Assembly (NCBI GenBank): GCA_041743125.1
Contig: JBGTNK010000017.1
Span: 1-64,000, forward strand
Origin: Terrimonas_B sp041743125
Lineage (GTDB): Bacteria; Bacteroidota; Bacteroidia; Chitinophagales; Chitinophagaceae
DNA: 64,000 bases
Direction: 5' to 3'
Shown here: one piece after another, positions 40,076 through 49,932 of the stretch
How positions within the stretch are numbered: the stretch's first letter is position 1
Layout of the letters: every line of letters begins with the position of its first letter
The notes under the pieces: generated by a model
The model's database searches: none
Seen by the model: only the letters and a program-made list of their open reading frames with translations
What the model was told of the DNA's origin: nothing
Made by a program: the position numbers and the translations under genes

Positions 40076-42568
40076 TTAATTGCCCCCTTCTGTTTTTACC
40101 CTGTTTTGTTCTTCACCGGCACCGCCTGTCTTTCTTCTGGCCGGAGCGATATTCTTTTTACCAAAACGGTAATTAAAAGTCAAGTTGAATTGTCTGCTGT
40201 CTCGTCTGCTTGCAATAATTACGTCCACATCACTGTATTTTGCATATCCACTAAATTGCTGGGTATAAAATATATCGCGTACTCCCATTTTAATTGTTCC
40301 TTTTTTATTCAACACGGTTTTAGAAACGGCGGAATTAGCTGCATACATTTCATTGGCAACAAGTAATCCCTGAGCGCCTTTACTCCGATACCAGCCACTT
40401 ATTTCGGCACTCCAACCTTTACCTAAGGTAAAACTGTTCGTTACATTTGTCATGAAACTGGTAAACTGAACATCAACAGGATCATTGTTAATTCCATTTT
40501 GATATAACCCTGTATAATGGTTATTAAATAAATTGGTATAGATATTTGTATTCCACCATTTAGTTACCGGAATATTGGCTGACACAGCAATTCCAATTTG
40601 TATCATTTTGTTGAAATTTTCCTTTGTTTGAAAGGTTACTTTTTTCTCTGTGTTCTGCTTTAGCAACTGGGTGATAATATCATCCGTTTGAGTATAATTT
40701 AAGGTAGTTGTCAAAAACCGGTTATAGGTATGACTTACTTCTACATTGTTTGTAAACTGAGCCTGCAGATAGGGATTACCCTGGCCATAGGTTAAAGAAT
40801 CTAAAAAGAAAACAAACGGATTGAGATCATCGTAATCGGGACGTGTTATCCTTCTGCTATAACTCAGGTTGAACTGATTTTTTTCACCAGGATTATATCC
40901 TAATCCAACATTAGGAAACAAACTGGTATAATCCCTTTTAAACGATGAGTCACTTTTTATCTGGTGACCTTTAGCAATTGTATTTTCCATCCTTAAACCA
41001 CCAGTCAATTCCCATTTCTTATAAGTCTTTGAGAAAATTGCATAAACTGCATTAATATTTTCCTCATAAACAAAATGATTACTTCTGTCATCAATACTCC
41101 ACTCAGTTCCACTGTTTCGCAAATATTCAACCTGGTTATCAGTTTTTACGAAACTAGTTTTCAAACCTGCCTCCAATTTCAGTCCACCTTTAAAAGGATG
41201 AACATAATCTGCTTTGGCGCTATAGATGTTTATTTCTGAAGGAATGAACCCGTTTAATAAAATGTCGCTCCCATTTTTTATATCATATTTATCATAAATC
41301 CGGGTAGTAAGGCTTGTATTCCCTTTATTGTTGTAAAAAGCCTGGTCCAGATCCGCGGTAATTTCTCTGCCACTGGAATCAAATGTATGTTTGTAATTAA
41401 GGTTAGTGGTTAAGTTGGAAGATTTTCTTTGATTTAATCCAACGGACCTAATTTTGTAATCAATTTCACCCATTGCATTTCTTACATTTGAAAGACTCAT
41501 GGGGTCTTCATTTCCGTTGCTGAAATTTCCGTTAACTACTATTCCCAGCACATCTTTTTTAGTGAAATAATAATCCATACCTGCCTTCAAATTATGGTAC
41601 ACTCCTTTAAAGTGAGGCCTCGATACCTGGTCAGACGATCCTTTTAATGTAACCTTATCCTCTTCATAAAAATTTCTGTCAATGGACAGTTTATTATATC
41701 CTTCCCAATTACCAGCATTATATCCTCCAAAAAGGTTTAGTTTATTATTTCTATAGTTTAGATTAAGCCCACTATTTATTCTCCCATATAATCCCTGGCT
41801 ATAACCGAGATTAGCACTCCCATTCATTCCTTTTACAATACCTTTTTTGGTTTTGATATTAATGATCCCTGAATTTCCAGCAGCATCATATTTGGCCGGA
41901 GGGTTGGTCATAATTTCAATCTGGTCCAGGTTACTGCTTTGCATATTTTTTAATAACGCAGTGAGATCAGCTCCACTCATATAGGTAGGTTTACCATCTA
42001 CCAGTATTAATACTCCCTGTTTTCCCTTTAAACTAATATTCCCTTCATTATCGATCGAAACACCGGGAGATTTTTCTAATAGCTCAAGTGCGTTTAGACC
42101 GCTATTGGTCGGTGACGCTTCTACATTTAATACTGTTTTACCTGGTTTTTGCTCAATGAATGGTCTTTTAGATGTTACTATGACTCCAGCTATGGCTTTA
42201 GCCACCGGCTTTAGTTCTATGGTCTTTAGTTTTATAATTTGATTATCTGCTCTTATTACTATAGCCTCAGAAAAACCTCTTTCATGACCAGTAGCTGTAA
42301 TTGAAACTAAGTATTCTCCTTCATCAATGTCACCGAATTCAAATTGCCCTGTTTTATCAGCAATGCTCATTTTTACAACGGTTGAATCCTTTAGTTTAAG
42401 TAGGGCGATCGTTGCGGATTCTATTATTTTGGTATTTCCATCTTTCACGATTCCAATTATTTTTCCTTTTGCTTCAGCATTCTCAATCTTCCTTATATTA
42501 ATACTCTGCCCATAACTAATTGAATTATATAGGAATAAAAGTGAAAATAAACTCAAAATCTTTATCAT
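40076..42568 (-). CDS. TonB-dependent receptor-like outer-membrane protein
   Basis: The 830-residue protein has a signal peptide (1-20), a carboxypeptidase regulatory-like beta-sandwich (about 32-115; GKIIGIVKDGNTKIIESATI), a plug domain (about 130-245; LNALELLEKSPGVSIDNEGN, ILVDGKPTYMSGADL), then a long outer-membrane beta-barrel of the OMP_b-brl_3 type. It ends in a basic, Gly-rich tail rather than an aromatic residue. Such receptors import or sense ligands using the TonB system; no adjacent SusD gene is present, so this is not a polysaccharide Sus pair. A TACATTTG -7 box lies 47 bases upstream. Confidence 0.88.
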   Translation of the reverse strand: MIKILSLFSLLFLYNSISYGQSINIRKIENAEAKGKIIGIVKDGNTKIIESATIALLKLKDSTVVKMSIADKTGQFEFGDIDEGEYLVSITATGHERGFSEAIVIRADNQIIKLKTIELKPVAKAIAGVIVTSKRPFIEQKPGKTVLNVEASPTNSGLNALELLEKSPGVSIDNEGNISLKGKQGVLILVDGKPTYMSGADLTALLKNMQSSNLDQIEIMTNPPAKYDAAGNSGIINIKTKKGIVKGMNGSANLGYSQGLYGRINSGLNLNYRNNKLNLFGGYNAGNWEGYNKLSIDRNFYEEDKVTLKGSSDQVSRPHFKGVYHNLKAGMDYYFTKKDVLGIVVNGNFSNGNEDPMSLSNVRNAMGEIDYKIRSVGLNQRKSSNLTTNLNYKHTFDSSGREITADLDQAFYNNKGNTSLTTRIYDKYDIKNGSDILLNGFIPSEINIYSAKADYVHPFKGGLKLEAGLKTSFVKTDNQVEYLRNSGTEWSIDDRSNHFVYEENINAVYAIFSKTYKKWELTGGLRMENTIAKGHQIKSDSSFKRDYTSLFPNVGLGYNPGEKNQFNLSYSRRITRPDYDDLNPFVFFLDSLTYGQGNPYLQAQFTNNVEVSHTYNRFLTTTLNYTQTDDIITQLLKQNTEKKVTFQTKENFNKMIQIGIAVSANIPVTKWWNTNIYTNLFNNHYTGLYQNGINNDPVDVQFTSFMTNVTNSFTLGKGWSAEISGWYRSKGAQGLLVANEMYAANSAVSKTVLNKKGTIKMGVRDIFYTQQFSGYAKYSDVDVIIASRRDSRQFNLTFNYRFGKKNIAPARRKTGGAGEEQNRVKTEGGN

Positions 42569-42904
42569 TATTATGTTTTTAAATTATTAGTACTTGTTGT
42601 TGACAATTACAGTTCAAATGTAGGTACTTTGTAATGCATAGAACATTGTTTTCAATTGAACGGCAAATTTTCTTGATGAACGGTGTTCCTAAACAATTCA
42701 AGTTGGACGTTGAATTAATAAGTGGGTTACATATTTTAGTTCAATTTGGATAGGTGGAGGAAATTTTGTTTAAACGGCTTTGAATCATAAACCTTAGCTA
42801 TCTATATATGATTTTGGATAAAATGTGGAGTATTAAATGATTATTAGCTAATTGGAATACCCATTCCACCACCTTCTATAATTATATTGCATGAAATTTC
42901 AGAA
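42569..42904. other. divergent gap between the receptor gene and ltaE
   Basis: This 336-base AT-rich gap contains a minus-strand -7 box at 42615-42622 for the receptor gene. I see no RNA gene, no repeat of note and no plausible small protein. Confidence 0.5.
42615..42622 (-). promoter_or_regulatory. candidate -7 box for the TonB-dependent receptor gene
   Basis: The minus strand reads TACATTTG, a full TAnnTTTG match, 46 bases before the start codon at 42568. Confidence 0.45.
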
Positions 42905-43921
42905 ATGACCATTGATTACAGGTCAGATACAGTGACTAAACCATCACAGGCAATGCTGGAGGCAATGATGTCTGCGCAGGTGGGAGATGACGTGTTTGGC
43001 GAAGATTATTCTATTAATGAATTAGAAAGGTTGGCGGCCAGCATGTTTGGAATGGATTCAGCACTATTTTGTCCCTCGGGAACGATGACCAACCAGATTG
43101 CTATTAAATGTCACACTCAACCGGGCGATGAGGTAATTTGCGATGAAAGTGCACATGTTTATCAATATGAGGGTGGAGGAATTGCTTCTAATTCAGGAGC
43201 TTCGGTTAAATTAATTTACGGAGACAGGGGAAAAATAACTGCTCCTCAAATCATAGAAAGCATTAATCCTGATGATGTACACCGGGCCCGAACCAGCCTT
43301 GTTTGCCTTGAAAACACCAGTAACAGGGGCGGTGGAAGTTGCCTTGATTTTTCAGAAATAGAAAATATCAGGAAACTCTGCGATCAAAGAGGTTTAAAAC
43401 TCCACCTGGATGGCGCAAGACTTGTAAATGCTTTAGTTGCAAAGAATGAAACGCCTGATCAATATGGAAAAGTTTTCGATAGTATTTCCATTTGCCTGAG
43501 CAAGAGTCTTGGCTGCCCTGTTGGAAGCTTGCTTATTGGAGACAACTCGTTCATAAAAAAAGCGAGAAGAATCCGTAAAGCCTTTGGAGGTGGAATGCGC
43601 CAGGCTGGATTTCTGGCCGCTGCGGGCCTATATGCCCTGGAAAATAACATAAACCGATTAAATCAGGATCATGATCATGCAAAACTAATAGCCGATGCCC
43701 TGGCAAATAAAGATTTTGTAGAACGAGTTTTGCCGGTTGAAACAAATATTATCATTATTGAATTAAAAAAAGGACAATTGGCAGCGGAGTTAGTGAATAG
43801 ATTAAGAGGTTTTGATATTCTTTCGTATGCCATTGCTCACAATAGAGTTAGGCTGGTAACCCACCTTGACATTTCCGGAGAAATGGTAAATAAGACAATT
43901 GAAATTATTTCAACTTTATAA
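42905..43921 (+). CDS. ltaE: low-specificity L-threonine aldolase
   Basis: This 338-residue PLP enzyme splits L-threonine or allo-threonine to glycine and acetaldehyde. It starts with the family block DYRSDTVTKPSQAMLEAM, followed by VGDDVFGED, LFCPSGTMTNQIA, and HLDGARLVNA; the PLP-binding Lys200 is in CLSKSLGCPVGS. The ATG at 42905 begins directly before the conserved block; a TTG at 42887 would add six residues. The glucose-6-phosphate isomerase gene starts eight bases after its stop, suggesting co-transcription. Confidence 0.94.
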   Translation: MTIDYRSDTVTKPSQAMLEAMMSAQVGDDVFGEDYSINELERLAASMFGMDSALFCPSGTMTNQIAIKCHTQPGDEVICDESAHVYQYEGGGIASNSGASVKLIYGDRGKITAPQIIESINPDDVHRARTSLVCLENTSNRGGGSCLDFSEIENIRKLCDQRGLKLHLDGARLVNALVAKNETPDQYGKVFDSISICLSKSLGCPVGSLLIGDNSFIKKARRIRKAFGGGMRQAGFLAAAGLYALENNINRLNQDHDHAKLIADALANKDFVERVLPVETNIIIIELKKGQLAAELVNRLRGFDILSYAIAHNRVRLVTHLDISGEMVNKTIEIISTL

Positions 43922-43929
43922 TAAATAAC

Positions 43930-45582
43930 ATGTTTCCAAAAATAGATCCAACAACTACCCACGCATGGTCTGCATTGAAATCCCATAGTGAGGAAATGAA
44001 ATCTGCGAAAATGAAAGATCTTTTTACGCAAGATAAAGATCGGTTTAAGAAATTTCACGTCAGGATGGAGGATATTCTTTTCGATTATTCTAAAAACATT
44101 ATTACTGATAAAACTCTAGAATTACTGCTTCAATTAGCAGAAGAATGTAAGGTAAAAGAAGCGATAACAGCGATGTTCAATGGCGACATGATTAATGAAA
44201 CAGAAAATCGGTCGGTATTACATACGGCGTTACGCAATTTTTCGGATAACGCTGTTTTTGTGAAAGGAAATGATATAATGCCTGATGTAAAAAAAGTGTT
44301 GCGCAAAATGAAAACCTTTTGTAATACTGTTCATGATGGCGGACACCGTGGATTCACAGGTAAACGAATTAAATACATCGTCAATATTGGCATAGGCGGT
44401 AGTGACCTGGGACCGCTGATGGTGACTGAAGCCTTAAAGCCATACCAGAAAAAAGGAATAGAGAGTTTTTTTGTTTCAAATGTTGATGGAACGCATATTG
44501 CTGAAACATTGAAAAAAGTAAATCCTGAACGGACGCTTTTCCTGATTGCATCCAAAACATTTACAACGCAGGAAACAATGACCAATGCCCATACAGCCCG
44601 GGAATGGTTTCTTACTTATGCAAAAAACGAAAAACATATTGCCAAACATTTTGTTGCTTTATCTACTAACGAATCAGAGGTTGTAAAATTTGGAATTGAC
44701 AAATCGAACATGTTTGAATTTTGGGATTGGGTAGGTGGACGGTATTCTTTATGGAGTGCAGTTGGGTTGTCGATTGCCCTAAGTATTGGGTATAAAAATT
44801 TTGAACAATTGTTAAGAGGAGCCCACCATACTGATTTGCATTTTCAAAGTGTAAACTTTGAAGAAAATATTCCCTTGCTGATGGCGGTTATAGGTATCTG
44901 GTATACCAATTTCTTTGGTTCCCAAACCGAGGCAATTTTGCCATATGATCAATACTTAAGTCGTTTCGCCGCTTATTTTCAACAAGGAAATATGGAAAGT
45001 AATGGGAAAAGTATCAACAGGAATGGCGAAGCTGTTGAATACGCTACCGGCCCGGTAATTTGGGGTGAGCCGGGTACAAATGGCCAGCATGCCTTTTATC
45101 AGTTGATTCACCAGGGAACACAGGTAATTCCATGTGATTTTATAGCTCCGGCCAAATCCCATAATCCAATTGGGGACCATCATCAAAAATTAATGTCTAA
45201 TTTTTTTGCTCAAACAGAAGCATTAATGAATGGGAAAACTGAAGATAAGGTTCAATTAGAATTAGAAAAACAAGATAATAATGTTGAGCAAATAGCCAAA
45301 CTTCTGCCTTTTAAAACGTTTGAAGGAAATAAGCCAACTAATTCTTTCTTAATTAAGAAAATCACGCCATTTACTTTGGGTCAATTAATCGCTTTCTACG
45401 AACATAAAATATTTATACAAGGTGTTATTTGGAATATTTTCAGTTTTGATCAATGGGGAGTGGAACTAGGTAAGCAATTAGCCAGTCAAATTTTACCTGA
45501 ACTTCCTAATGAGGAACAGGTTGAAAATCATGACTCATCTACAAACGGTTTAATTAATGCATACAAACTAATGAGAGACTAA
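43930..45582 (+). CDS. pgi: glucose-6-phosphate isomerase
   Basis: This 550-residue enzyme interconverts glucose 6-phosphate and fructose 6-phosphate. Visible signatures are NIGIGGSDLGPLMVTEAL, the SKTFTTQETMTNA phosphate-binding loop, WVGGRYSLWSAVGLSIAL, and the C-terminal PGTNGQHAFYQLIHQG, plus the late FDQWGVELGKQLA block of PGI signature 2. The length is standard for the large type PGI. It lies eight bases after ltaE; both are likely read from the promoter in front of ltaE. The next gene starts the exopolysaccharide locus after a 455-base gap. Confidence 0.97.
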   Translation: MFPKIDPTTTHAWSALKSHSEEMKSAKMKDLFTQDKDRFKKFHVRMEDILFDYSKNIITDKTLELLLQLAEECKVKEAITAMFNGDMINETENRSVLHTALRNFSDNAVFVKGNDIMPDVKKVLRKMKTFCNTVHDGGHRGFTGKRIKYIVNIGIGGSDLGPLMVTEALKPYQKKGIESFFVSNVDGTHIAETLKKVNPERTLFLIASKTFTTQETMTNAHTAREWFLTYAKNEKHIAKHFVALSTNESEVVKFGIDKSNMFEFWDWVGGRYSLWSAVGLSIALSIGYKNFEQLLRGAHHTDLHFQSVNFEENIPLLMAVIGIWYTNFFGSQTEAILPYDQYLSRFAAYFQQGNMESNGKSINRNGEAVEYATGPVIWGEPGTNGQHAFYQLIHQGTQVIPCDFIAPAKSHNPIGDHHQKLMSNFFAQTEALMNGKTEDKVQLELEKQDNNVEQIAKLLPFKTFEGNKPTNSFLIKKITPFTLGQLIAFYEHKIFIQGVIWNIFSFDQWGVELGKQLASQILPELPNEEQVENHDSSTNGLINAYKLMRD

Positions 45583-46037
45583 TCCTTAAATAAGAAATTT
45601 TGCTTTTGATTTTCTATTCTTCGCCAAAATAAAAACCACTGAGACCAAATAAAAATAAAATTCCGGAACAAGCGTTTAATCAATAAATATTAAATTCTAT
45701 TTTAATTCATTAAAAGAAGAATTTTTCAGAATATTTGTAGTAAGACTTTGAACAGCCGGGACAGATTGGATGATCACATTTTAGCTGCCAGAGCTTGCAA
45801 ATTTCATTTATATCGGGTAATATTGAAGCGCTTAGTTCATTAGGAACAAGAAAGAACAAAAATAGTATTTGATTGTATTTTACTTTAGTAGCACGATTTA
45901 TTCGGTCCTTCCTCAAGAAGTCCGTACCAAACTCTTTTCTTTCCAATTCTTCTGAAACAAGCAGTTATTGTGGTCCTGATAAGTGAAAATACCTGAAAGC
46001 GCTTTATCGATTATTTTATATACCTATTACTAACTCT
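45583..46037. other. 455-base gap before the exopolysaccharide locus
   Basis: This gap should contain the promoter of the export operon. It has two copies of the 8-bp palindrome AAGCGCTT (45826-45833 and 45997-46004). A minus-strand frame at 45710-45946 (78 codons, TTG start) ends in a Cys-rich stretch but has no homologue I know and no clear ribosome site. No strong terminator is seen. Confidence 0.4.
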
Positions 46038-46844
46038 ATGCAAAAAAAAATTATTTTATCATCCCTATGGAATAGTTATTTCTACTCTGCAATACTATTC
46101 TCTCTACTCTTTACCTCTTGTGTTAACACGAAAAAATCAACTTATTTTTATGGATCTACTGATGGAACAATAGCATCAAATGAGCCAGTGCCTCAATCGC
46201 TCATTCAAAATAATGATATCCTCAGTATAATGGTTACTAGTCCCAATCCCGAAGCATCCGCGATGTTTAATCCTCAAGTTTCAGGTGGAAATAATAACCA
46301 GTCCTTAATGACTGACCAGTCAAGCAATACGGGATACCTTGTTAATAACGAAGGAAATATACAATTTCCCATATTAGGGAACATAAAAGCTGCTGGTATA
46401 ACCAAAACCGGTTTAGAAGAAAGTATCACCAAAATTCTTCTTCAAAAAGGACTACTCCGGGATCCTGTTGTGAGTATCAGGTTTCTGAATTTCAGAGTTA
46501 CCGTTCTGGGGGAAGTTAATAAACCATCAGTTGTGACGATGCCAAATGAAAAGCTTTCGCTTTTGGAGGCTTTGGGCCTGGCCGGCGACATCACCATTTA
46601 TGGAAACAGGCAAAATGTTATGGTCATCAGGGAAGAAAATCAACAAAAAATTCTCAAGAGACTTAATCTGAATTCCACAGAAATATTTACTTCCCCATAT
46701 TATTATTTAAGATCCAATGATATTGTATACGTGGAACCTAATAAAGCAAAGGTTGCAAGTACAAGCAGATCTTCTCAATGGCTACCCATTTTACTGAGTG
46801 GCTTATCATTTGCTGCAATTGTTGCTGATCGAATCATTAAATAA
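46038..46844 (+). CDS. Wza-like polysaccharide export lipoprotein
   Basis: The 268-residue product starts with a lipoprotein signal (LLFTSC lipobox near residue 28). It contains a polysaccharide-export domain (about 55-140; NNDILSIMVTSPNPEA and NNEGNIQFPILGNIKAAG) and an SLBB domain (about 150-230; VTVLGEVNKPSVVTMPNEK). A C-terminal hydrophobic segment (248-263) could anchor it. Such proteins form the outer-membrane pore for exopolysaccharide. It starts the cluster and is followed after eight bases by the Wzc-like gene. Confidence 0.9.
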   Translation: MQKKIILSSLWNSYFYSAILFSLLFTSCVNTKKSTYFYGSTDGTIASNEPVPQSLIQNNDILSIMVTSPNPEASAMFNPQVSGGNNNQSLMTDQSSNTGYLVNNEGNIQFPILGNIKAAGITKTGLEESITKILLQKGLLRDPVVSIRFLNFRVTVLGEVNKPSVVTMPNEKLSLLEALGLAGDITIYGNRQNVMVIREENQQKILKRLNLNSTEIFTSPYYYLRSNDIVYVEPNKAKVASTSRSSQWLPILLSGLSFAAIVADRIIK

Positions 46845-46852
46845 AAAAGAAA

Positions 46853-49204
46853 ATGGCACAACTTATATCCAAAAATATACACAATAGAAATTCGGAAAAT
46901 AAATCGGGATTTAATGATATTTTGTTTAAATATCTTCCTTATTGGCCCATATTTATCCTGGTCCTTGCGGCTTGTCTTGGCGGGGCATGGTTCTATCTTA
47001 AAATAACTCCGAAGCTGTATGAAACTTCCGCTTCTGTTATGTTAAAGGATGAGAAAAAAGGCTCTTCCGACGGGCAAACCGTAAATCAGCTCAATGCGTT
47101 GTCTGAAAAAAGGATAGTAGAGAATGAAATTGAAATCTTTCAATCGAGGACACTGATGCAAGAGGTAGTTCATAATTTGAAGCTTTACGTTAACTTTTTT
47201 GAAGAAGACCGGTTTGGTGCAAAACCTGCTTATTCTACTTCCCCTGTTTATATTCAACTTGCTGATCCTCAAAACATCAAAAAGATTAAAAAAGTTGGTT
47301 TCAAGTTTTCTGAAAAAGATAGCACGGTTATTATTGGAAAGAATAAATATCCTCTAAATCAATTCCTGAATACTCCTTATGGGAATATGAAATTTATCGC
47401 CAACAAATTTCAAAAAGCAGATCCGAAGAATCCATTGTTTTTCTCTTTTTCAGAAACCCAGGCTGTTACCGCTTCTTTAATATCTGCTTTAAAGGCTAGT
47501 CCATCTACTAAACTTACATCTGTACTCCTATTAAAAATTCGGGATACAGATCCAAAAAGAGGGGAAGATATTTTAAATGAACTTATTGAAGTTTACAATA
47601 GAGCTGCATTTTCGGAAAAGCAAAGGCTGGCTGATTCTACATCCGCTTTATTAGTTAGCAGGCTTAAACTGGTTGAACAGGAACTATCTGATATTGAAAA
47701 GAAATCAAAAAACTACAAATCCTCAAGGGGTGCGGTAGATATTGGAACCCAGGGGCGGCTATTTCTTGAGAATGTCGTTGCAACTGATAACCAATTAACT
47801 AATATCAATTCCCAACTCTCTTCGCTGCAGGAAGTTGAAAAATATGTTCTTTCTAAAGATAATGCCGCAGGAACAGTTCCTTCTACACAAGGACTAAGTG
47901 ATCCAATGCTTCCAGACCTTATAAATAAAAAGTATCAATTGGAATTGGAATATGAAAAATTGAAAAAAACGACGGGAGAAAACAACCCGATACTTACATC
48001 AATTAAAGACCAGATCAACAAAATAAAACCGAGTTTGCTGGAAAATATTCAAAACCAGAAAAAAAACCTGGAGGCCACCAGGTTAAATATGAATTCGGCA
48101 AACAATAGCTATTCTTCCATGCTACACTCGATACCGCAGAAAGAAATGGAATTAATTGAAATCAGCAGGGAACAAGCTATAAAAAGTAATCTTTATGCCT
48201 TTTTATTACAAAAGAAGGAAGAGAGCGATTTAGCCCAGGTTTATAACATTTCAGAAACCCGGGTTATAGATTATGCAGAAGCTTCCGCATTGCCGGTTTC
48301 GCCCAATAAGATGATGGCTTATGGTTTAGCTCTTGTACTTGGTTTAATACTTCCCATAGGTCTTCTTTCAATTAAAGAGTTATTCAACAATAAAATATTA
48401 TACAGGAAGGAAATAGAAAAACTCACAGATGCGCCTATTATTGGGGAAATAGTTCATGATAATTCAAAGGAGGCTATTGTTATTCAGGAAGGAAAAAGAA
48501 CTTTTATAGCTGAGCAGTTTCGAAGGCTCCGGGCATCACTTGGATACCTTGGAGGAAAATCGGGTAAGAAAAAAATCCTGGTTACATCTTCTCTTCCTGC
48601 AGAAGGAAAAAGCTTTGTTGCCCTTAATCTTGCTCTAAGCCTGGCCTTGACAGATAAAAGAGTTATTCTTCTCGAACTTGACTTGTCTAACCCCTCATTG
48701 AGCAACAAACTCAATACAAAGTATGATAAAGGTGCAAGTAATTACCTTACAGGAGAATTAGAACCAGAAGATGTTATAAAACGGACGGCAGTTCACAAGA
48801 ATCTTTTTTTCCTGCCTGCTGGTACTTTGCCCGAAAATCCTTCAGAATTATTACTAACAGAAAAATTAAAAACACTTTTAGTTTACCTGGAAGATATATT
48901 CGATGTAATCATAATAGACTCGGCACCGGCCAGTCTGTTATCAGACGCTTACGTCCTATCGCCTATGTGTGATACAACATTGTATGTTGTAAAACATGGT
49001 TATACTCCTAAATCATATTTGGAAAGACTTGACGAAGAAACTGATTCAGAAAATCAGCTTTCGAACATGAAAATTGTATTCAACGGCATTAGGTCAAGAG
49101 GTTTTCTCAAAAAAGGATACGGATATGGATATGGTTACGGATATATTCATGACAATAGTTTAAAAAAGATGAAACGACCATTGGCAAAAAATTCGTTCAA
49201 CTGA
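46853..49204 (+). CDS. Wzc-like chain-length regulator with BY-kinase domain
   Basis: The 783-residue protein has a Wzz domain with a membrane helix (about 30-48), a long periplasmic coiled coil with GNVR-type end, a second helix (about 488-508) and a cytoplasmic tyrosine-kinase domain. Walker A is AEGKS at 583-587 (Lys586) and Walker B ends at Asp689 in VIIIDSAPAS. The tail is a run of five Gly-Tyr units (Tyr756, 758, 760, 762, 764), the site of autophosphorylation in this family. The A-prime motif reads LLELDLSNP rather than the usual LLIDxDxR, which may affect activity. It controls polymer length with the Wza-like pore. Confidence 0.9.
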   Translation: MAQLISKNIHNRNSENKSGFNDILFKYLPYWPIFILVLAACLGGAWFYLKITPKLYETSASVMLKDEKKGSSDGQTVNQLNALSEKRIVENEIEIFQSRTLMQEVVHNLKLYVNFFEEDRFGAKPAYSTSPVYIQLADPQNIKKIKKVGFKFSEKDSTVIIGKNKYPLNQFLNTPYGNMKFIANKFQKADPKNPLFFSFSETQAVTASLISALKASPSTKLTSVLLLKIRDTDPKRGEDILNELIEVYNRAAFSEKQRLADSTSALLVSRLKLVEQELSDIEKKSKNYKSSRGAVDIGTQGRLFLENVVATDNQLTNINSQLSSLQEVEKYVLSKDNAAGTVPSTQGLSDPMLPDLINKKYQLELEYEKLKKTTGENNPILTSIKDQINKIKPSLLENIQNQKKNLEATRLNMNSANNSYSSMLHSIPQKEMELIEISREQAIKSNLYAFLLQKKEESDLAQVYNISETRVIDYAEASALPVSPNKMMAYGLALVLGLILPIGLLSIKELFNNKILYRKEIEKLTDAPIIGEIVHDNSKEAIVIQEGKRTFIAEQFRRLRASLGYLGGKSGKKKILVTSSLPAEGKSFVALNLALSLALTDKRVILLELDLSNPSLSNKLNTKYDKGASNYLTGELEPEDVIKRTAVHKNLFFLPAGTLPENPSELLLTEKLKTLLVYLEDIFDVIIIDSAPASLLSDAYVLSPMCDTTLYVVKHGYTPKSYLERLDEETDSENQLSNMKIVFNGIRSRGFLKKGYGYGYGYGYIHDNSLKKMKRPLAKNSFN
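49115..49144 (+). repeat. tandem Gly-Tyr codon repeat in the kinase tail
   Basis: Five GGN-TAY pairs in a row encode the tyrosine cluster of the BY-kinase. Slippage here could change the number of phosphorylation sites. Confidence 0.7.
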
Positions 49205-49341
49205 TTATTTAATTTTTAATCTGTTTTCTAAATAAAAAAAGTTTAATTTCTACATACCTTTTTAGGCATGAGGAAAATGAAGATGAATCCTGAAAAACCA
49301 TAGTTAGATAAAAGTTTTTATAACATTGATAACGATCAACT

Positions 49342-49875
49342 GTGGAGACAAAAAAACAATGGTCTGTCATATATACCCGGTCGGGATGTGAAAAAAAGGT
49401 TGCCGGGCTTTTGGATAAAAAGAAAATTGAAACCTATTGCCCGTTTAATCTGATTCATCGGCAATGGATGGACAGGAAACGAATTATTTCTGAACCACTT
49501 TTTCCGTCCTTCGTTTTCATAAAAGTTTCGCAAGATGACTTTGCTACGGTAAAAGAAACAGATGGTTTTCTCAATTTTGTATATTGGTTATCAAAACCTG
49601 CTTTAATATCAGAGGAAGAAATCAGCACCATAAAGAAATTTTTATCTGAATATGATTATGTAAGTATTGAAAAGACCGAGGTATTGCCTAATGACAGGGT
49701 CAGGCTTTTAAACGGACCATTGGTATTATGGGAAGGAAAGGTGGTGGAAGTAAGCACAAATACTGTAAAAATACTTTTACCATCACTTGGATATTCCTTG
49801 GTAGCAGAAATAAGAAAAGAAAATAAAATAATCAATAAAACCCCTGCGCAAACTGACATAAAAAAAGTTATATAA
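49342..49875 (+). CDS. UpxY-like transcription antiterminator (NusG family)
   Basis: The 177-residue protein has an N-terminal NusG NGN domain (QWSVIYTRSGCEKKVAGLL, PLFPSFVFIKV, LNFVYWLSKPALIS) and a C-terminal KOW-like part (LPNDRVRLLNGPLVLWEGKV). UpxY proteins bind RNA polymerase and allow full transcription of long capsule operons in Bacteroidota. The start is GTG at 49342, because no ATG occurs before the conserved block. It lies third in the locus, after the kinase and a 137-base gap, rather than first as in Bacteroides capsule loci. Confidence 0.85.
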   Translation: METKKQWSVIYTRSGCEKKVAGLLDKKKIETYCPFNLIHRQWMDRKRIISEPLFPSFVFIKVSQDDFATVKETDGFLNFVYWLSKPALISEEEISTIKKFLSEYDYVSIEKTEVLPNDRVRLLNGPLVLWEGKVVEVSTNTVKILLPSLGYSLVAEIRKENKIINKTPAQTDIKKVI

Positions 49876-49932
49876 TTTATTACTTTTACCAATATTTTAT
49901 CCGCCTTAACCCTAATCCGCTATTGACTTATT

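Noticed and set aside
45710..45946. 78-codon minus-strand frame before the exopolysaccharide locus
   Set aside because: TTG start, no known family and no ribosome site; kept only as an observation, not annotated as a gene.
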